The notes beneath the pieces were generated by a model, which saw nothing but the letters and a program-made list of their open reading frames with translations, was not told the origin of the DNA and made no database searches. Both the position numbers and the translations under genes were made by a program. From assembly GCA_966186435.1 (NCBI GenBank), contig CBIFWW010000003.1, forward strand, positions 1-57,763: a DNA stretch of 57,763 nucleotides. Reading direction: 5' to 3'. The stretch's first letter is position 1; every line of letters starts with the position of its first letter. Below are positions 41,740 to 51,189 of this stretch, piece after piece. The DNA is from CBIFWW01 sp966186435. Lineage in GTDB: Bacteria > Pseudomonadota > Gammaproteobacteria > Enterobacterales > Enterobacteriaceae.

Positions 41740-42707
41740 TTGATTTCGGTAACTTCTACAGCTTAATTGCTAAAAACCATCTTTCCCACTGGCTGGAAAC
41801 CCTACCGGCGCAGATTGGTGCCTGGCAAAAATCCTCCCACCACGGTCAGTTTAAGCAGTGGAATAATGCGGTTGAGTTCCTGCCGGAAATCAAACCACAC
41901 CGCCTGGATTTGCTGCGTTCGGTGACTGCGGAATCCGAGATCCCCTTGAGTGAAGGCCAGCGTAAAGGGATTGAAACCCTGTTGCGTAATTTAATGCCGT
42001 GGCGTAAAGGGCCTTACTCGTTATATGGCGTGGATATCGACACCGAATGGCGCTCAGATATGAAATGGGAGCGGCTGCTGCCCCATATCTCCCCGCTGGC
42101 GGGGCGCACTATCCTCGATGTGGGCTGCGGCAGTGGCTACCACATGTGGCGCATGATTGGCGCCGGTGCCCATCTGGCGGTAGGTATTGATCCTACCCAG
42201 CTGTTCTTATGCCAGTTTGAAGCGGTGCGTAAGCTGCTGGGTAATGACCAGCGTGCGCATCTGCTGCCGCTGGGGATTGAGCAGCTACCGGAGCTGGCCG
42301 CCTTTGACACCGTGTTCTCGATGGGTGTCTTATATCACCGCCGTTCCCCGCTGGATCACCTGTGGCAGTTGAAGAATCAACTGGTCAGCGGGGGTGAACT
42401 GGTGTTGGAAACCCTGGTAGTGGATGGCGATGAGAACACCGTGCTGGTGCCCGGCGATCGCTATGCCCAGATGCGCAATGTCTATTTTATCCCTTCGGCA
42501 TTGGCATTAAAAAACTGGCTGAAGAAATGCGGCTTTGTAGATGTGCGTATTGTCGATCACAGTTACACCACCAGCGCAGAACAGCGCCGCACTGACTGGA
42601 TGATCACCGAGTCCCTGGCGGACTTCCTCAATCCTAATGACCTGACCAAAACCGTGGAAGGTTACCCTGCCCCACTGCGGGCGGTGGTGATTGCCAATCG
42701 GCCTTAA
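41736..42707 (+). CDS. cmoB: tRNA U34 carboxymethyltransferase CmoB
   Basis: Transfers the carboxymethyl group from carboxy-SAM to 5-hydroxyuridine 34, giving cmo5U in several tRNAs. The 323 residues match the E. coli length. The cofactor motif ILDVGCGSGYHMWRM lies at about 125-139, and an N-terminal helical extension precedes the methyltransferase core. Translation is coupled to cmoA by the ATGA overlap. Confidence 0.97.
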   Translation: MIDFGNFYSLIAKNHLSHWLETLPAQIGAWQKSSHHGQFKQWNNAVEFLPEIKPHRLDLLRSVTAESEIPLSEGQRKGIETLLRNLMPWRKGPYSLYGVDIDTEWRSDMKWERLLPHISPLAGRTILDVGCGSGYHMWRMIGAGAHLAVGIDPTQLFLCQFEAVRKLLGNDQRAHLLPLGIEQLPELAAFDTVFSMGVLYHRRSPLDHLWQLKNQLVSGGELVLETLVVDGDENTVLVPGDRYAQMRNVYFIPSALALKNWLKKCGFVDVRIVDHSYTTSAEQRRTDWMITESLADFLNPNDLTKTVEGYPAPLRAVVIANRP

Positions 42708-42732
42708 TCTTAACGCGCTAACCATAAAAAAA

Positions 42733-42753
42733 GCCCCGGCAAAAGACCGGGGC
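42733..42753 (-). terminator. cutC terminator
   Basis: GCCCCGG and CCGGGGC arms enclose a 7-nt loop. On the minus strand seven T follow, so it ends cutC. It could also slow plus-strand transcription from cmoB but has no T-run on that side. Confidence 0.8.
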
Positions 42754-42823
42754 CTGGTACATGCTAACATCACATTGGGCGACATGATGCGCGGCAAAAA
42801 ACGGGTATTATATGTACCGCTTG

Positions 42824-43561
42824 CTACATAGCGGACAGCGCGGCTTTCATCGCCGCGACCGTGTGCCCATCCACACCATAGCGGCTATACTCATCAGTTC
42901 CGGCGTCGGATGACATTGACACCCCGGCCTTGCGATAACGCATGGGGGATGCAGTATAACTCCCCGCAGAACTGTGCAGTTCATCAACTCCCTGTTCGAT
43001 AAATGCCGCCAGGTTACTGAGGCGCACCCCAGCACCGGCCATAATTTTTGGACAACGGCCCTGTTTAATAAGTTCCACAATTAATTTCAAACCCGACTCT
43101 GCCGTGGCCGCCTGGCCGGAGGTTAACACCCGGGCTACACCTAATTGGTCAAGCTTTTCAAGGGCCTCATACGGGTCCCGGCACATGTCGAAGGCGCGAT
43201 GAAAAGTCACATTCATCCCCTGGCACAGGGTCATAACCTGCCCCATACGCGGCATATCCACACCGCCCTCTTGATCAAGCATGCCAATCACCAGGCCAGG
43301 GAAGCCAAGTTGTTTCACAAAAGCAATATCCTCGAGCATGGTGGCAAATTCATGGTCGGAATAGCAAAAATCCCCACCGCGCGGGCGGATGATCGGATGC
43401 ACTGGAATAGCCACGGCCTCGCGCACCTGTTTTAGCACCCCGGCGGAAGGGGTTAAGCCACCCTCAGCCGGTGCAGCACAGAGTTCAATACGGTCGGCAC
43501 CCGCCTGCGCAGCGGTTAAAGCTGAATCCAGGCCGTAACAACAAATTTCAAGCAAAGCCAC
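42824..43561 (-). CDS. cutC: CutC family protein
   Basis: A 245-residue TIM-barrel protein historically linked to copper homeostasis; that role is debated. Conserved blocks are PVHPIIRPRGGDFCYSD, VTFHRAFD and ELHSSAGS. I chose the GTG start (VALLEICCYG) because GAGGAG lies 6 nt before it and E. coli CutC begins MALLEICCY; an ATG eight codons upstream is also open. It is divergent from the neighbouring lyase gene. Confidence 0.94.
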   Translation of the reverse strand: MALLEICCYGLDSALTAAQAGADRIELCAAPAEGGLTPSAGVLKQVREAVAIPVHPIIRPRGGDFCYSDHEFATMLEDIAFVKQLGFPGLVIGMLDQEGGVDMPRMGQVMTLCQGMNVTFHRAFDMCRDPYEALEKLDQLGVARVLTSGQAATAESGLKLIVELIKQGRCPKIMAGAGVRLSNLAAFIEQGVDELHSSAGSYTASPMRYRKAGVSMSSDAGTDEYSRYGVDGHTVAAMKAALSAM

Positions 43562-43641
43562 TGATTTCTCCTCATTTTCTGGCATTTACCTTTGCCCCCA
43601 GCATGCTAATCTGGGTGTCCATTTCTGGAAGGCGAGATATC

Positions 43642-44784
43642 ATGACATTCAATTTTGATGAAAGGATCGACCGGCATCACAGCGACAGCGCGAAATGGAA
43701 TAAATATCCTGAAAACGTGTTACCGATGTGGGTGGCGGATACCGATTTCCGTTCCCCGCCCTGTGTGATTGATGCCTTAATCAACCGGGTACAGCACGGG
43801 ATATTTGGCTATAGCAGCGCGCCGGATTCGCTGGCACAGGTTATCGTTAACCATCTGAAAAATGCCTACGGCTGGGAAATCAAAACCGAATGGATTGTCT
43901 TCCTGCCGGGTATTGTCAGCGGCCTTAATTTGAGCGTCCGGGCGTTTACCGGCCCGGAACAATCCAGCATCACTCCGTTACCAATTTATCCCCCCTTCCG
44001 TAAGGCCGCCAAATTTGCCGGGCGCGCGCAGATCAATACGCCACTGAAAAATGTCGCTGGTAGATTGGTTTATAATCTCCCGGCGCTGGAAGCCAGCCTT
44101 AGCGGGCAGGAGCGGCTGCTGATGCTGTGTAATCCGCAAAACCCCGGTGGCACGGTGGCGACCCGCGATGAGTTAATAGCGCTGAATGATTTTGCCCGCC
44201 GCCATGACTTAATCGTCTGCTCCGATGAAATCCACTGCGATCTGATCCTGGAGCCGGGCCTGCGCCACATTCCCTATGCCAGCCTGAGTGAAGATGCCGC
44301 CCGGCGCTCGGTGACGTTAATGTCCACCTCCAAAACCTTTAATATCCCCGGCCTGGGGGCCTCCTGGGCGATTGTTCCCGATGCCGGGCTGCGCCAACGG
44401 TTCAACACCACCCGCCAGGGTATCGTGCCCTCGGTCAATACTCTGGCACTGGTGGCTTCAGAGGCGGCACTGCGTGAGGGGCAGAATTGGCTGGAGGCGC
44501 TGCGAGCTTATCTGAAAGGGAATCGGGATCGGCTGGCGCACGCGCTGGCGGGGATACCAGAGCTGAAGATGATTAACCCCCAGGCCACCTATCTGGCGTG
44601 GGTGGATGCCAGCGGGCTGGGGGTAGATAACCCGGCGCGCTTCTTCCAGCAGGCCGGGCTGGGGTTCTCTCCGGGGGAGGAATTTGGTCAACCGCAGTGG
44701 GTGCGAATTAATTTTGGCTGCACCCGGGAAACCCTGGAAACCGCCATCCAGCGCATTACCATTGCAGTCCAGCAGCGGGGTTAA
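43642..44784 (+). CDS. PatB/MalY-type PLP-dependent C-S lyase
   Basis: A 380-residue fold-type I PLP enzyme of the MalY/PatB group (cystathionine beta-lyase-like C-S lyases). The start MTFNFDERIDRHHSDSAKWN and the block LPMWVADTDFRSP are diagnostic. SDEIHCDLIL gives the PLP-contacting Asp and STSKTFNIPGL the Schiff-base Lys. Substrate could be cystathionine or another S-conjugate. E. coli has other genes at this site, so it is an accessory gene relative to that order. Its stop overlaps the yecM stop by 3 bp. Confidence 0.88.
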   Translation: MTFNFDERIDRHHSDSAKWNKYPENVLPMWVADTDFRSPPCVIDALINRVQHGIFGYSSAPDSLAQVIVNHLKNAYGWEIKTEWIVFLPGIVSGLNLSVRAFTGPEQSSITPLPIYPPFRKAAKFAGRAQINTPLKNVAGRLVYNLPALEASLSGQERLLMLCNPQNPGGTVATRDELIALNDFARRHDLIVCSDEIHCDLILEPGLRHIPYASLSEDAARRSVTLMSTSKTFNIPGLGASWAIVPDAGLRQRFNTTRQGIVPSVNTLALVASEAALREGQNWLEALRAYLKGNRDRLAHALAGIPELKMINPQATYLAWVDASGLGVDNPARFFQQAGLGFSPGEEFGQPQWVRINFGCTRETLETAIQRITIAVQQRG

Positions 44785-45344
44785 CCCGCCTGCTCGCTGG
44801 CAACGATCTCTTCAATCGAATGGGGGTGGAACTTGATGGTCACCTTGCCATCGGTCACCGCCATCGTCGGATTGGGCAAACGCTCATGTTCCCCTTTGGG
44901 GGAACTGGTTTTAACCGAAATCCCCGGCTGGCTTAAGCCCTTATCAGACAGTAGCGCCAGCGCTCTGGCATTGAGGCCAGTGGCCTCACCCGGCAGGACG
45001 ATTTCCACATGCTCCCAGCCCTCATGAGGATAGCGTTTTTCACCGGGCCAGGGTAACTCCACCACCCGCAGCGCCCAGGGGCCGATCTCCAGCGGTTCAT
45101 CCAGCCTGAACAGGCAGATGGGGCGGCCATTGATCAGGTTCTCGCCAAGCAGACTTGCGCACTGGCTCAGCCCCTCACGCCAGCGTTCGGCGGTGGTGTT
45201 TTGGTGGCAGCGCAGGGAAATATGGTCTGCCGATAATCCATCCAGCCCCAGCCCCAGCCGGCCAGCCAGATGGTTAAGATCGGTTTCGAAACGCGCTAAA
45301 TCCTGCGCGATATCTTGTAATTGCGGCTGCTGTTGCCAGTTCAT
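44781..45344 (-). CDS. yecM: VOC-fold protein YecM
   Basis: A 187-residue member of the vicinal-oxygen-chelate superfamily, possibly metal-binding (HISLRCH, EHVEIVLPGE, KFHPHSIEEI), role unknown. It matches E. coli YecM in length and position before argS. TTAA serves as stop codon for this gene and for the convergent lyase. Confidence 0.92.
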   Translation of the reverse strand: MNWQQQPQLQDIAQDLARFETDLNHLAGRLGLGLDGLSADHISLRCHQNTTAERWREGLSQCASLLGENLINGRPICLFRLDEPLEIGPWALRVVELPWPGEKRYPHEGWEHVEIVLPGEATGLNARALALLSDKGLSQPGISVKTSSPKGEHERLPNPTMAVTDGKVTIKFHPHSIEEIVASEQAG

Positions 45345-45522
45345 GGTTACCTCCGGGTTTGCAAGGGGCTAATTTACCCAGTTTTAACGGCTGATTCCAC
45401 CGGGATTGCACCGCTGGCGGTTGCTGACGCCCCCTGCCCTTTGCTGTATACTTGCGCCCTTATTTATTTCCAGACTCCGGGCTGTTCTCTTATTGAGCAG
45501 CCAGAAACATGTAAGGTATCCC

Positions 45523-47256
45523 GTGAATATACAGGCGCTTCTCTCCGAAAAAGTCAGTCAGGCAATGATTGCCGCAGGTGCCCCTGCGGATTGCGAGCCG
45601 ATGGTTCGCCAGTCAGCTAAAGTACAGTTTGGTGATTATCAGGCCAATGGCGTGATGGCTATCGCCAAAAAACTGGGCATGCCTCCCCGACAGTTCGCTG
45701 AGCAGGTGATTACACATCTGAGCCTCGACGGGATCGCCAGCAAAACTGAAATCGCTGGCCCGGGTTTTATCAACATCTTCCTTGAGCCAGCCTTCCTGGC
45801 AAAAGCCGTCGATGAAGCAGTGAAATCTGACCGGGTGGGTATCGCCAAAGTGGCGAATCCACAGACCATCGTCATCGACTATTCCGCCCCGAACGTGGCG
45901 AAAGAGATGCACGTGGGCCACCTGCGCTCCACCATTATCGGTGATGCCGCAGTACGTACCCAGGAGTTCCTCGGCCATAAAGTGATCCGCGCGAACCACG
46001 TGGGCGACTGGGGCACCCAGTTCGGGATGCTGATTGCCTATCTGGAAAAACAGCAGCAGGAAAACGCCGGTGAAATGGCGCTGGCCGATCTGGAAGGCTT
46101 CTACCGTGAAGCCAAACGCACCTATGACGAGGACCCGGTATTTGCCGAGCGCGCCCGTAGCTACGTGGTAAAACTGCAAGGTGGCGACGAGTACTTCCGC
46201 ACCATGTGGCGTCAATTGGTGGATATCACCATGACCCAAAACCAGCTGACCTACGACCGTCTGAACGTCACCCTGACCCGCGACGATGTGATGGGTGAAA
46301 GCCTGTACAACCCAATGTTGCCGGGTATCGTGGCCGATCTGAAGGCCCAGGGCCTGGCCACTGAAAGCGAAGGCGCCACCGTGGTCTTCCTTGATGAATA
46401 CAAAAACAAAGAAGGCGAACCGATGGGGGTCATCATCCAGAAGAAGGATGGCGGCTACCTGTACACCACCACGGATATCGCCTGCGCCAAATACCGTTTT
46501 GAAACGCTGCATGCCGACCGGGTGCTGTATTACATCGACTCCCGCCAGCATCAGCACCTGATGCAAGCCTGGACTATCGTGCGTAAGGCCGGTTATGTGC
46601 CGGAAAGCGTGTCTCTGGAACACCACATGTTCGGCATGATGCTGGGTAAAGACGGCAAGCCGTTTAAAACCCGCGCCGGTGGCACCGTGAAACTTGCTGA
46701 CCTGATCGACGAAGCGCTGGAGCGCGCCCGCCGTCTGGTGGCAGAGAAGAACCCGGAAATGGACGAAGCAACCCTGGCATCACTGGCCAACGCCGTGGGT
46801 ATCGGGGCGGTGAAATACGCCGATCTGTCCAAAAACCGCACCACCGATTACATCTTCGACTGGGATAACATGCTGGCCTTTGAAGGCAACACCGCGCCGT
46901 ATATGCAATATGCCTATACCCGCGTACTGTCAGTATTCCGCAAATCCGGGGTGGATGAAGCCAGCCTCACCGCATCTGTCGTGCTGACTGAAGATCGTGA
47001 AGCCCAACTGGCTGCGCGCCTGCTGCAATTTGAAGAAACCCTGGCGGTGGTGGCCCGCGACGGCACCCCACACGTGATGTGTTCTTACCTGTACGATCTG
47101 GCTGGCCTGTTCTCTGGCTTCTACGAACATTGCCCGATCCTCAGTGCCGAAGACGACAGCGTGCGCCAGAGCCGCCTGAAGCTGGCGCTGTTGACCGCCA
47201 AGACCCTGAAGCTGGGTCTGGATACCCTGGGTATCGAAACCGTCGAACGGATGTAA
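45523..47256 (+). CDS. argS: Arginyl-tRNA synthetase
   Basis: Class I synthetase charging tRNA-Arg. From the GTG start (VNIQALLSEK) the protein has 577 residues, identical in length to E. coli ArgS. AAGG lies 6 nt before GTG; the frame continues 39 codons upstream and is rejected. An N-terminal Add-1 domain (1-105), the HIGH-like HVGH in KEMHVGHLRS and the C-terminal DALR anticodon domain are visible. A strong bidirectional terminator follows. Confidence 0.98.
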   Translation: MNIQALLSEKVSQAMIAAGAPADCEPMVRQSAKVQFGDYQANGVMAIAKKLGMPPRQFAEQVITHLSLDGIASKTEIAGPGFINIFLEPAFLAKAVDEAVKSDRVGIAKVANPQTIVIDYSAPNVAKEMHVGHLRSTIIGDAAVRTQEFLGHKVIRANHVGDWGTQFGMLIAYLEKQQQENAGEMALADLEGFYREAKRTYDEDPVFAERARSYVVKLQGGDEYFRTMWRQLVDITMTQNQLTYDRLNVTLTRDDVMGESLYNPMLPGIVADLKAQGLATESEGATVVFLDEYKNKEGEPMGVIIQKKDGGYLYTTTDIACAKYRFETLHADRVLYYIDSRQHQHLMQAWTIVRKAGYVPESVSLEHHMFGMMLGKDGKPFKTRAGGTVKLADLIDEALERARRLVAEKNPEMDEATLASLANAVGIGAVKYADLSKNRTTDYIFDWDNMLAFEGNTAPYMQYAYTRVLSVFRKSGVDEASLTASVVLTEDREAQLAARLLQFEETLAVVARDGTPHVMCSYLYDLAGLFSGFYEHCPILSAEDDSVRQSRLKLALLTAKTLKLGLDTLGIETVERM

Positions 47257-47271
47257 TTCCCGTTATCCAGT

Positions 47272-47298
47272 AAAAACCCGCCAATCGGCGGGTTTTTT
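47272..47298. terminator. Bidirectional terminator between argS and the DUF2135 gene
   Basis: AAAAACCCGCC pairs with GGCGGGTTTTT around an AATC loop. A/T runs stand on both sides. Confidence 0.85.
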
Positions 47299-47322
47299 AT
47301 GCTTTACAGCGAAGTGTCTGGC

Positions 47323-48507
47323 TTAGCGTAGTTTGTCAGTCACCCTTAATATAGCGTTGTCATAAACCGTATTGTCTTTCTCGTTTTTAGCGGCCCGGTA
47401 ATAGCGCAGCGCTTGGTTAAACTCGCCTGAGGCTTCATAAATCTTGCCAATATTGTAATTTGCACCTGCCCGTATGGTTGCAGCATTCGATCCTGAGGCC
47501 AATTCCAGCGCTTTACGGTTAGCCCAAATAGCTTCGGCGGTGCGGTTAGTTTTAATAAATGCCACCCCCAGGTTGCCGTAGGCTTTACCATTGTATGGAT
47601 AAAGATTGATTGACTCAGTGAAGAAATCAATCGCTTCCTGATATCGTTTATTTTTATAGGCCGACTCACCACGAATATTTAACGCATTTGATTGGTTAAT
47701 TTGTGCCTGCTCTGCAACATGTGGTTTTACAAATAAATCGTTATCGATAAACGGCAAAAGCCTCTGATCCATTTCATGGCTATGGTTCATGGTTCCGCTA
47801 ACAATATTTATATCCTGAAGCGTACCATCCTGATCCATTTTAAATACCGTCCATAAATTACCGTTAATATTTTTGGGGACGTAAAATGTGCGCACCAACG
47901 ATTCACCGACATAAATAAATACCTTAGCTCCGCTATTGGATAAACTCAGGGCATGAGGATTGAGTTTGTTGCTAAAATCATGAACTGCATAAACGTAAGA
48001 CTGCCCATCATTTCTCTTAGTGATGGTGATGGTTTCAGGGCCATAGCTGTCAGTATCATCAACGTCGAGATTGCCACCTGTACCGGATTTATTTTCAAAG
48101 AAAAGATGATCCTTCCCATAAACCATATGAGAGTCGAGATCTCTAGGCTTCGCCCCCCAGCTCAACACCACGCGCATGCTATCCAACCCCTTCAGTACCG
48201 GGCTTAAGGCATAACTCATCCCGTCGCACGGGCATTTAGCAATCAGCGTGGAATAACCGGGTTTCTTGATGATTATCAGACTGTCATTGGTATCAGGGGA
48301 GCTATTTACAATATGCGCTTTACCGGAGGCATCACTGTTAGTGGATAGTGACTGCTCTCCCGTTCGTTGAATAACCACCTGCGCATCAGCAATTTTTTTA
48401 TCTTTTACCGTGGCACTTAATACTTCCACACTGGTCTGCCCGGCATAAGCGGCACCATTTATAGCAATGGACATTAAGATTAGCCCGGTTTTTAATACTG
48501 TTTTCAT
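47323..48507 (-). CDS. Exported DUF2135/TPR protein
   Basis: A 394-residue secreted protein. A signal peptide ends AAYA (about residue 22). Next come a beta-rich Ig-like part (about 25-100), a DUF2135-like domain (about 105-225; SMRVVLSWGAKPRDLDSHM, FEN, NLDVDDTDSYGPE) and C-terminal TPR repeats (about 265-385; EAIDFFTESINLYPYNGKAYGNLG is the clearest). Function is not known. DNA here is clearly more AT-rich than its neighbours. The ATG (MKTVLKTG) was chosen; the upstream in-frame start is TTG. It lies 200 bp after flhE with no evident terminator between. Confidence 0.8.
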   Translation of the reverse strand: MKTVLKTGLILMSIAINGAAYAGQTSVEVLSATVKDKKIADAQVVIQRTGEQSLSTNSDASGKAHIVNSSPDTNDSLIIIKKPGYSTLIAKCPCDGMSYALSPVLKGLDSMRVVLSWGAKPRDLDSHMVYGKDHLFFENKSGTGGNLDVDDTDSYGPETITITKRNDGQSYVYAVHDFSNKLNPHALSLSNSGAKVFIYVGESLVRTFYVPKNINGNLWTVFKMDQDGTLQDINIVSGTMNHSHEMDQRLLPFIDNDLFVKPHVAEQAQINQSNALNIRGESAYKNKRYQEAIDFFTESINLYPYNGKAYGNLGVAFIKTNRTAEAIWANRKALELASGSNAATIRAGANYNIGKIYEASGEFNQALRYYRAAKNEKDNTVYDNAILRVTDKLR

Positions 48508-48707
48508 ACGATAACCATCCTGGTTAGAGTTCAATAAATCAGCCTGAGTTATTAAGCATTAGCAATTAATAACCTTGCTAAATAACAATCAATAAATCAA
48601 AATTATTATTAGTCACTCAGCGTTGTTTTATCCACATCTTTTATTATCCGGGCACTATTTAGTAAATTAGCCGCCGCGGTTGTACAAACAATTAATAGCC
48701 TGCAGAC

Positions 48708-49109
48708 CTAAGGTGAGAAGGTGTTCACAATCACTTTTACCCCGCGTACTTTCCACGGGGTGGGCAACCGCCCCTGCCCCGGAATAAGCCACAAGAAACG
48801 CAGCGGTTCACTGGCGTTTACTCCGATGAAGCCCCGGGTCTGGCCGCTCATACCTTCCAACACCACACAGCGGGAAAGCGAACACAGCCGAGTTTGCATC
48901 CCCACCGGCATCGCCCCGTTGCTGTTCACCTGCCACACCACCATCCCCATCTGCCCGGAGGCCGGTTGCCTCGGTGCCAGGGGCCGTGAGGCCACCACCT
49001 CGTTACGGTTAACCAGGTTCGGCCCGGCGACGGAAGCCTGCCAGCTCCCCTGTGCACTGGCTAATGCCAGCGAAGGCAGCAAGAAAATCACCCCCACCCC
49101 AGGCCACAT
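48708..49109 (-). CDS. flhE: Flagellar protein FlhE
   Basis: Periplasmic protein affecting flagellar export; in Salmonella and E. coli it is thought to limit proton leak through the export gate. The 133 residues include a signal peptide (to about ALASA, residue 18), the CSLSRC cysteine pair and the conserved block EPLRFLWLIPGQGRLP. The ATG was chosen because GGGAG lies 8 nt before it. It starts one base past the flhA stop, as the end of the flhBAE operon. Confidence 0.93.
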   Translation of the reverse strand: MWPGVGVIFLLPSLALASAQGSWQASVAGPNLVNRNEVVASRPLAPRQPASGQMGMVVWQVNSNGAMPVGMQTRLCSLSRCVVLEGMSGQTRGFIGVNASEPLRFLWLIPGQGRLPTPWKVRGVKVIVNTFSP

Positions 49110-49110
49110 A

Positions 49111-51189
49111 TTATTTGCTCCCAATCATCGCCGTCATGCGGATTTGGCGGGTGTCTGACAGTTCCAGGTTAGACAACACCGCCAGCTGGGGCAGGTTACG
49201 CCGCAGGAAGCGCGACAGCAGCGGCCTGAGTGCGTGGTTCACCAGCAGCACCGGCGGCGCCCCCAGCATTTCCTGGCGGCTAAGGGCCTCCTGGGCCTGC
49301 ACCAACAGACGGTCTGCCAGGCCTGGCTCCAGGCCGCTCCCGCCCTGCAATGCCTGGAGCAGCAAGCGCTCCAGGCTGCTATCTAGCCCGATGACCTGTA
49401 CCTCTTCATTACCGGGGAACCACTGCTGGGTAATGGCGCGGCCTAAGGCTACCCGCAGTACGGCGGTCAATTCCTGCGGATCGTTCTGAACCGGGGCATG
49501 TTCCGCCAGGGTTTCCAGCACGGTGCGCATATCGCGGATCGGGACTTTCTCGGCCAGCAGGTTTTGCAGCACCTTGTGCAGGATAGTCAGGGTTACCACG
49601 CCGGGCACTAAATCTTCCGTCAGTTTCGGCATATCCTGGCTCACCCGATCGAGCAATTGCTGGGCTTCCTGGCGGCCAAACAGCTCGGCGGAATACTGGC
49701 CAATCAGGTGGTTGAGATGGGTCGCCACCACAGTACTGGCTTCCACCACGGTATAGCCCTGGATTTGCGCCTGTTCTTTCAGGGCGCTGTCGATCCACAC
49801 CGCCGCCAGGCCAAAGGCCGGATCGACGGTCGGCTCACCGGGTAATGCCCCGGCGGCGGTACCCGGGTTGATCGCCAGCCAGCGCCCCGGCCAGGCTTCA
49901 CCACTGCCAATCTCCACGCCCTTCATCAGAATGCGGTATTTGGCCGGGGGCATATCCATATTGTCGCGGATGTGGATCACCGGCGGCAGGTAGCCCACTT
50001 CCTGGGCGAACTTTTTACGAATACTGCGGATACGCCCCAGCAGCTCGCCATTTTGCTGCACATCCACCATGGGGATCAGGCGGTAACCCACCTCCATCCC
50101 CAGGGTGTCTTCCAGTTGAACATCATGCCAGGAGGCTTCGATGGTTTGCGGGGTTTCCACCATCGGTATCTGCTCCGCCTGGGCCGGGGCCGCCATCTGG
50201 CGGCCGCGCAGCCACCAGGCCAGCCCCAACAGGCCAGCGGTAAACAGCAGGAATACAAAGTTGGGCATCCCCGGCACCAGGCCGAGCAGCCCGAGCACCC
50301 CGGCGCTGAGCATCATTACTCGCGGGTTCTGGAACAGCTGGCCCACCATCTGCTCGCCCACGTCTTGATCGGTACTCACCCGGGTGACGATAACCCCGGC
50401 GGCAGTGGAAATCACCAGCGCCGGGATTTGGGCCACCAGCCCATCACCAATGGTAAGCAGGGTATAGGTTTCCGCGGCATCGCCCACCGGCATCCCGTGT
50501 TGCAGCACCCCTACCAGCAGGCCACCCACCACGTTAATCGCCATAATCAGCAGGCCCGCCACCGCATCACCGCGCACAAATTTACTGGCCCCGTCCATGG
50601 AACCGTAAAAATCGGCTTCCTGTGTGACTTCGGCGCGGCGGCGCTTGGCTTCTTCTTCGCCAATCAACCCGGCATTCAAATCGGCATCGATTGCCATCTG
50701 TTTACCGGGCATCCCATCCAGCACAAAACGCGCCCCTACCTCGGCAATACGCCCGGCGCCTTTGGTTATCACCATAAAGTTGATAATTACCAGGATGACA
50801 AACACCACGATACCGATGGCAAAGTTGCCCCCCACCAGGAAGTGGCCGAAGGCTTCAATCACCCGGCCAGCTGCCCCCGGGCCGGTGTGGCCTTCCAGCA
50901 ATACTACCCGGGTGGAGGCCACGTTAAGGGCCAGGCGCAGCAAGGTGGTAAACAGCAGGATGGTGGGGAATGCGGCAAATTCCAGGGTGCGCTGGGTGAA
51001 CATCGCCACCAGCAGCACCATGATCGACAAAGCAATATTGAAGGTAAACAGCAGATCCAGCAGGAACGGCGGCAGCGGCAGTACCATCATCGAGAGGATC
51101 AGTAAAATCAGGATCGGCCCGGCGAGGATCTGCCATTGGGTGGTTTTGAAGTTGCTCGGCAGGCGCAACATTGCCAGCAGGTTAGCCAT
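49111..51189 (-). CDS. flhA: Flagellar export gate protein FlhA
   Basis: Nonameric core of the flagellar type III export gate. The 692 residues equal E. coli FlhA. About eight membrane segments occupy residues 20-325, with the FHIPEP signature visible as PTILLFTTLLRLALNVAST, then the conserved cytoplasmic FlhA-C domain (about 350-692) that docks chaperone-substrate complexes. It overlaps flhB by 8 bp. Confidence 0.98.
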   Translation of the reverse strand: MANLLAMLRLPSNFKTTQWQILAGPILILLILSMMVLPLPPFLLDLLFTFNIALSIMVLLVAMFTQRTLEFAAFPTILLFTTLLRLALNVASTRVVLLEGHTGPGAAGRVIEAFGHFLVGGNFAIGIVVFVILVIINFMVITKGAGRIAEVGARFVLDGMPGKQMAIDADLNAGLIGEEEAKRRRAEVTQEADFYGSMDGASKFVRGDAVAGLLIMAINVVGGLLVGVLQHGMPVGDAAETYTLLTIGDGLVAQIPALVISTAAGVIVTRVSTDQDVGEQMVGQLFQNPRVMMLSAGVLGLLGLVPGMPNFVFLLFTAGLLGLAWWLRGRQMAAPAQAEQIPMVETPQTIEASWHDVQLEDTLGMEVGYRLIPMVDVQQNGELLGRIRSIRKKFAQEVGYLPPVIHIRDNMDMPPAKYRILMKGVEIGSGEAWPGRWLAINPGTAAGALPGEPTVDPAFGLAAVWIDSALKEQAQIQGYTVVEASTVVATHLNHLIGQYSAELFGRQEAQQLLDRVSQDMPKLTEDLVPGVVTLTILHKVLQNLLAEKVPIRDMRTVLETLAEHAPVQNDPQELTAVLRVALGRAITQQWFPGNEEVQVIGLDSSLERLLLQALQGGSGLEPGLADRLLVQAQEALSRQEMLGAPPVLLVNHALRPLLSRFLRRNLPQLAVLSNLELSDTRQIRMTAMIGSK

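Noticed and set aside
45613..46626. A 337-codon frame on the minus strand
   Set aside because: It is antisense to argS, which is conserved over its full length; the product resembles no family.
49972..51105. A 377-codon frame on the plus strand rich in His and Gln
   Set aside because: It lies wholly opposite flhA, has no ribosome site, and its His/Gln bias is what the complement of FlhA codons produces.
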